15,096 nucleotides of DNA from an uncultured Bacilli bacterium (GTDB lineage Bacteria; Bacillota_I; Bacilli_A; RF39; UBA660). The notes under the pieces are model-generated. The model saw only the letters and a list, made by a program, of their open reading frames with translations, ran no database searches and was not told the origin of the DNA. The first letter of the stretch is position 1. Each line of letters opens with the position of its first letter. The DNA is taken from the NCBI GenBank assembly GCA_934096755.1, contig CAKOMU010000025.1, positions 1 through 15,096 on the forward strand, given 5' to 3'. Below, one piece after another: positions 13,266 to 15,096 of this stretch. Position numbers and translations under genes: made by a program.

Positions 13266-15096
13266 TTCTGCCATCACCTTTTGGCTTTTGTTCTCCTATT
13301 GGTTTAGTCGCCACATCTGATTGCGCACGATATCTAATTGATGTTTCTTGTTTTTGAGTATTTAATTCCATTATACGTATATTTTGTTTATCTGCAGCGT
13401 CTTGAACATCTCCTTTTAAAGTATCTATCGCTGAAGCTAAGTCTCCATTATCAGGACGTAATATTGAATTTCTAGCTTCCTCACTTAATTGACTTACACC
13501 ATTTTCATCCATTAGTACACCATTAAGCGATGTTTGAAGTGTATTAATGTAGTTTGACAACGCTTTATCTTTAGCACCTGCTACTAAGTTGCCGGCAGCA
13601 TCTTTAGTTTGTAAAACATTATCTTTAATATATTGTGCGTATAAATCATCGTGTTTTTGATTTAACGCTTGATTAAATTTAGTTATTTCTGCCGTTGACA
13701 TGTTTTTAGCATTGCTATTCAAAAATTGTTTCAAAGAACATAAATTTCCTGTTTCTGTGTGCATTTCCTTTTTTGTAGCCATAATATGATTTCCATTGTG
13801 ATCTAGCATCCCAGTATCATACTCAACTTCTCTTTCATATGTAATGCTAGTTTCATAAGTAGACTTACTATCTTCGATTTTCTTTTCAACATGAGTCTTC
13901 ATATTATCTGCAGCTTTAAGAAAACCGTCGTTACCTGCTAACTGACCATCTTTGATGTTGGAAATCTCTGTGTCAACTGCTCTAACATTTCTTTCATACG
14001 AAGTATCAAATCCAAAATTTCTTCTCATTCTATCTAGAAATATACCTCTTCTTGTAGCACCATTTTGATATGCTTCTTGTTTTGCTAATCGATAATTACC
14101 TTCTTGACCTACGACTCTAAAATCTTTATTTTTCATTCCATATTTAAAACCTCTGATAGCCGCGAATGGATTACCTCGCGAAGTAATAAGTGATCCTACA
14201 GCACCACCTGCAGCAAAAAAACCACCTTTCGCTAATTTATCAGTTATTCCTAATTTCATATTGCCTACATCTAGATGAAATATATCGCCTATTAACTTTG
14301 GTGCTTCTTGCATAAAAATTACAACTGCCATTATTAGTAGTGCTTTTGCAATCAATTGTTGTGGGAATGATAATAAAGATATATTTTGTAAGTCATCAAA
14401 ACTATTTGTAATTATATTGATTAAGTAAATTGCCAAACATATTACACCAATTCTAATAAAAACATCTATGAAGGTGTTAGTTATTTTTTTTACCCAGGTC
14501 GAAAAGACATCCTTCATTTTTCCTCCTGGAATTACACGACATATTACCGGAATCGGAGCCACAATTTGAAAAAACATTAATCGTATAACTCTTACCGCCA
14601 TATCAAAACAAAAGTTGGCTACCACTATTAGTAATGCTATACCGACTATCGTGGATATTAATATTGTATATGACAATTTGCCTTCAGCTACAGCTTGGCC
14701 AAATTGGTTAAAATTAATGAGGGATCTTAACTGACTATTTTCCGGTTGATCAGCAGAGTCCTTTATTTCTTTACTGACATCTGCAAAATTTTTGTCTCCA
14801 CCCCAAAACCATCCTTTATTTGAAGTTATTTTGTCAGAACATGTATCTTTTTTGCCAATTGGATCAAAAACATAATTGTTATCGTCACACCATTCTTCGT
14901 TTGGATATAAAAAAGATGTAAATAAGATGTAAGATATATCATGGCCAAAATTTCCCATGTTATCATAAGCCTTCGTTCCATTTGTGCCTAAAATTATTTT
15001 TGGAATTGTCTGGTAATTTAGTATTGTGTTTTGAAAACTATAGGCAAAACTAAAAATTGTAGGTAAAATAACAATTATTATTAATGAGGTAATAAT
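13201..15096 (-). CDS. VirB6/TrbL-like polytopic T4SS channel protein, 5' end outside the window
   Basis: The frame is open from the right edge to the stop at 13201 (631 aa visible). An internal ATG at 14958 could be mistaken for the start, but upstream codons encode a hydrophobic helix (SLIIIVILPTIFSFAYSF) without a stop, so the gene begins beyond the window. Further helices are seen at about 98-120, 123-142, 163-185 and 202-217, counted from the Met at 14958, with FCFDMAVRVIRLMFFQIVAPIP between them. This pattern, and the gene order before PrgI and VirB4, indicate the VirB6/TrbL channel subunit. An extracellular loop before these helices has two cysteines (24 and 40 from the same Met). About 360 residues follow the last helix: a charged, probably cytosolic domain with long helices, ending in a Pro/Gly tail (RRPPRGPHGPGPG...). 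Such long C-terminal extensions are seen in some VirB6 proteins. Confidence 0.88.
   Translation of the reverse strand: MITSLIIIVILPTIFSFAYSFQNTILNYQTIPKIILGTNGTKAYDNMGNFGHDISYILFTSFLYPNEEWCDDNNYVFDPIGKKDTCSDKITSNKGWFWGGDKNFADVSKEIKDSADQPENSQLRSLINFNQFGQAVAEGKLSYTILISTIVGIALLIVVANFCFDMAVRVIRLMFFQIVAPIPVICRVIPGGKMKDVFSTWVKKITNTFIDVFIRIGVICLAIYLINIITNSFDDLQNISLLSFPQQLIAKALLIMAVVIFMQEAPKLIGDIFHLDVGNMKLGITDKLAKGGFFAAGGAVGSLITSRGNPFAAIRGFKYGMKNKDFRVVGQEGNYRLAKQEAYQNGATRRGIFLDRMRRNFGFDTSYERNVRAVDTEISNIKDGQLAGNDGFLKAADNMKTHVEKKIEDSKSTYETSITYEREVEYDTGMLDHNGNHIMATKKEMHTETGNLCSLKQFLNSNAKNMSTAEITKFNQALNQKHDDLYAQYIKDNVLQTKDAAGNLVAGAKDKALSNYINTLQTSLNGVLMDENGVSQLSEEARNSILRPDNGDLASAIDTLKGDVQDAADKQNIRIMELNTQKQETSIRYRAQSDVATKPIGEQKPKGDGRRPPRGPHGPGPGSFGPGPGGF

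Noticed and set aside
14956..14958. ATG at 14958 as the true start of the VirB6-like gene
   Set aside because: The frame stays open to the window edge and encodes a credible membrane helix upstream, so the gene is 5'-truncated by the window.
1..15096. Mycoplasma-type genetic code (TGA = Trp)
   Set aside because: All genes are full length with TGG for Trp and no internal TGA; the lipoprotein gene ends naturally at TGA.
1..15096. CRISPR arrays, tRNA/rRNA genes, insertion-sequence ends, riboswitches
   Set aside because: No regularly spaced repeats, cloverleaf-like segments, terminal inverted repeats or long structured leaders were seen; intergenic gaps are all under about 140 bases.

Overview
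The window is AT-rich DNA from a low-GC Gram-positive-type bacterium. Asn, Lys and Ile codons dominate, TTG/GTG starts are plausible for some genes, and Shine-Dalgarno sites are GGAGG-like. All genes read through full length with TGG for Trp and TGA as a stop, so the standard bacterial code (11) fits and Mycoplasma code 4 is not needed. A D,D-carboxypeptidase-type M15 peptidase and a lysozyme-bearing wall hydrolase imply a peptidoglycan wall. A walled member of the Bacilli/Erysipelotrichia/RF39-like group of uncultured gut Bacillota is my best guess; this is inference from composition and gene style.

Left part (1-4504), ordinary chromosomal-looking genes. A 5' fragment of a small gene is cut by the left edge. 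Next comes a minus-strand operon running mscS-like channel -> zinc alcohol dehydrogenase -> M15 peptidase, the last two coupled by TAA-T-ATG. A divergent promoter region (2721-2859) serves this operon and a plus-strand orphan gene of unknown function (2860-3600). That orphan ends in a hairpin terminator overlapping the end of a convergent VTT/DedA-TVP38-type membrane protein. A small single-domain rhodanese follows on the minus strand.

Right part (4529-15096), a type IV secretion (conjugation-type) operon, all on the minus strand. In transcription order: VirB6/TrbL-like polytopic protein (5' end outside the window) -> PrgI-family small membrane protein -> VirB4 N-terminal (TraC-like) subunit -> VirB4 ATPase -> membrane-anchored wall hydrolase (degenerate SpoIID-like region + GH24 lysozyme + C39-like cysteine peptidase) -> membrane protein with a DxNxDG calcium-type motif -> doubly anchored lipoprotein -> VirD4/TraG coupling ATPase -> strong rho-independent terminator. 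Genes from PrgI to the lipoprotein overlap or are separated by at most 8 nt, so they form one transcriptional unit. A possible secondary promoter sits before virD4.

Working model: VirB6 and PrgI form the inner-membrane channel, the two VirB4 polypeptides and VirD4 power and feed it, and the hydrolase opens the wall. The two unnamed exported proteins probably fill structural roles specific to this lineage. No relaxase, VirB8-like protein, adhesin or integrase is visible; they may lie upstream of the right edge or be absent. The most distinctive points are the three-part wall hydrolase, the unusually cysteine-rich exported portions of this system, and the two unnamed exported proteins placed just before VirD4.
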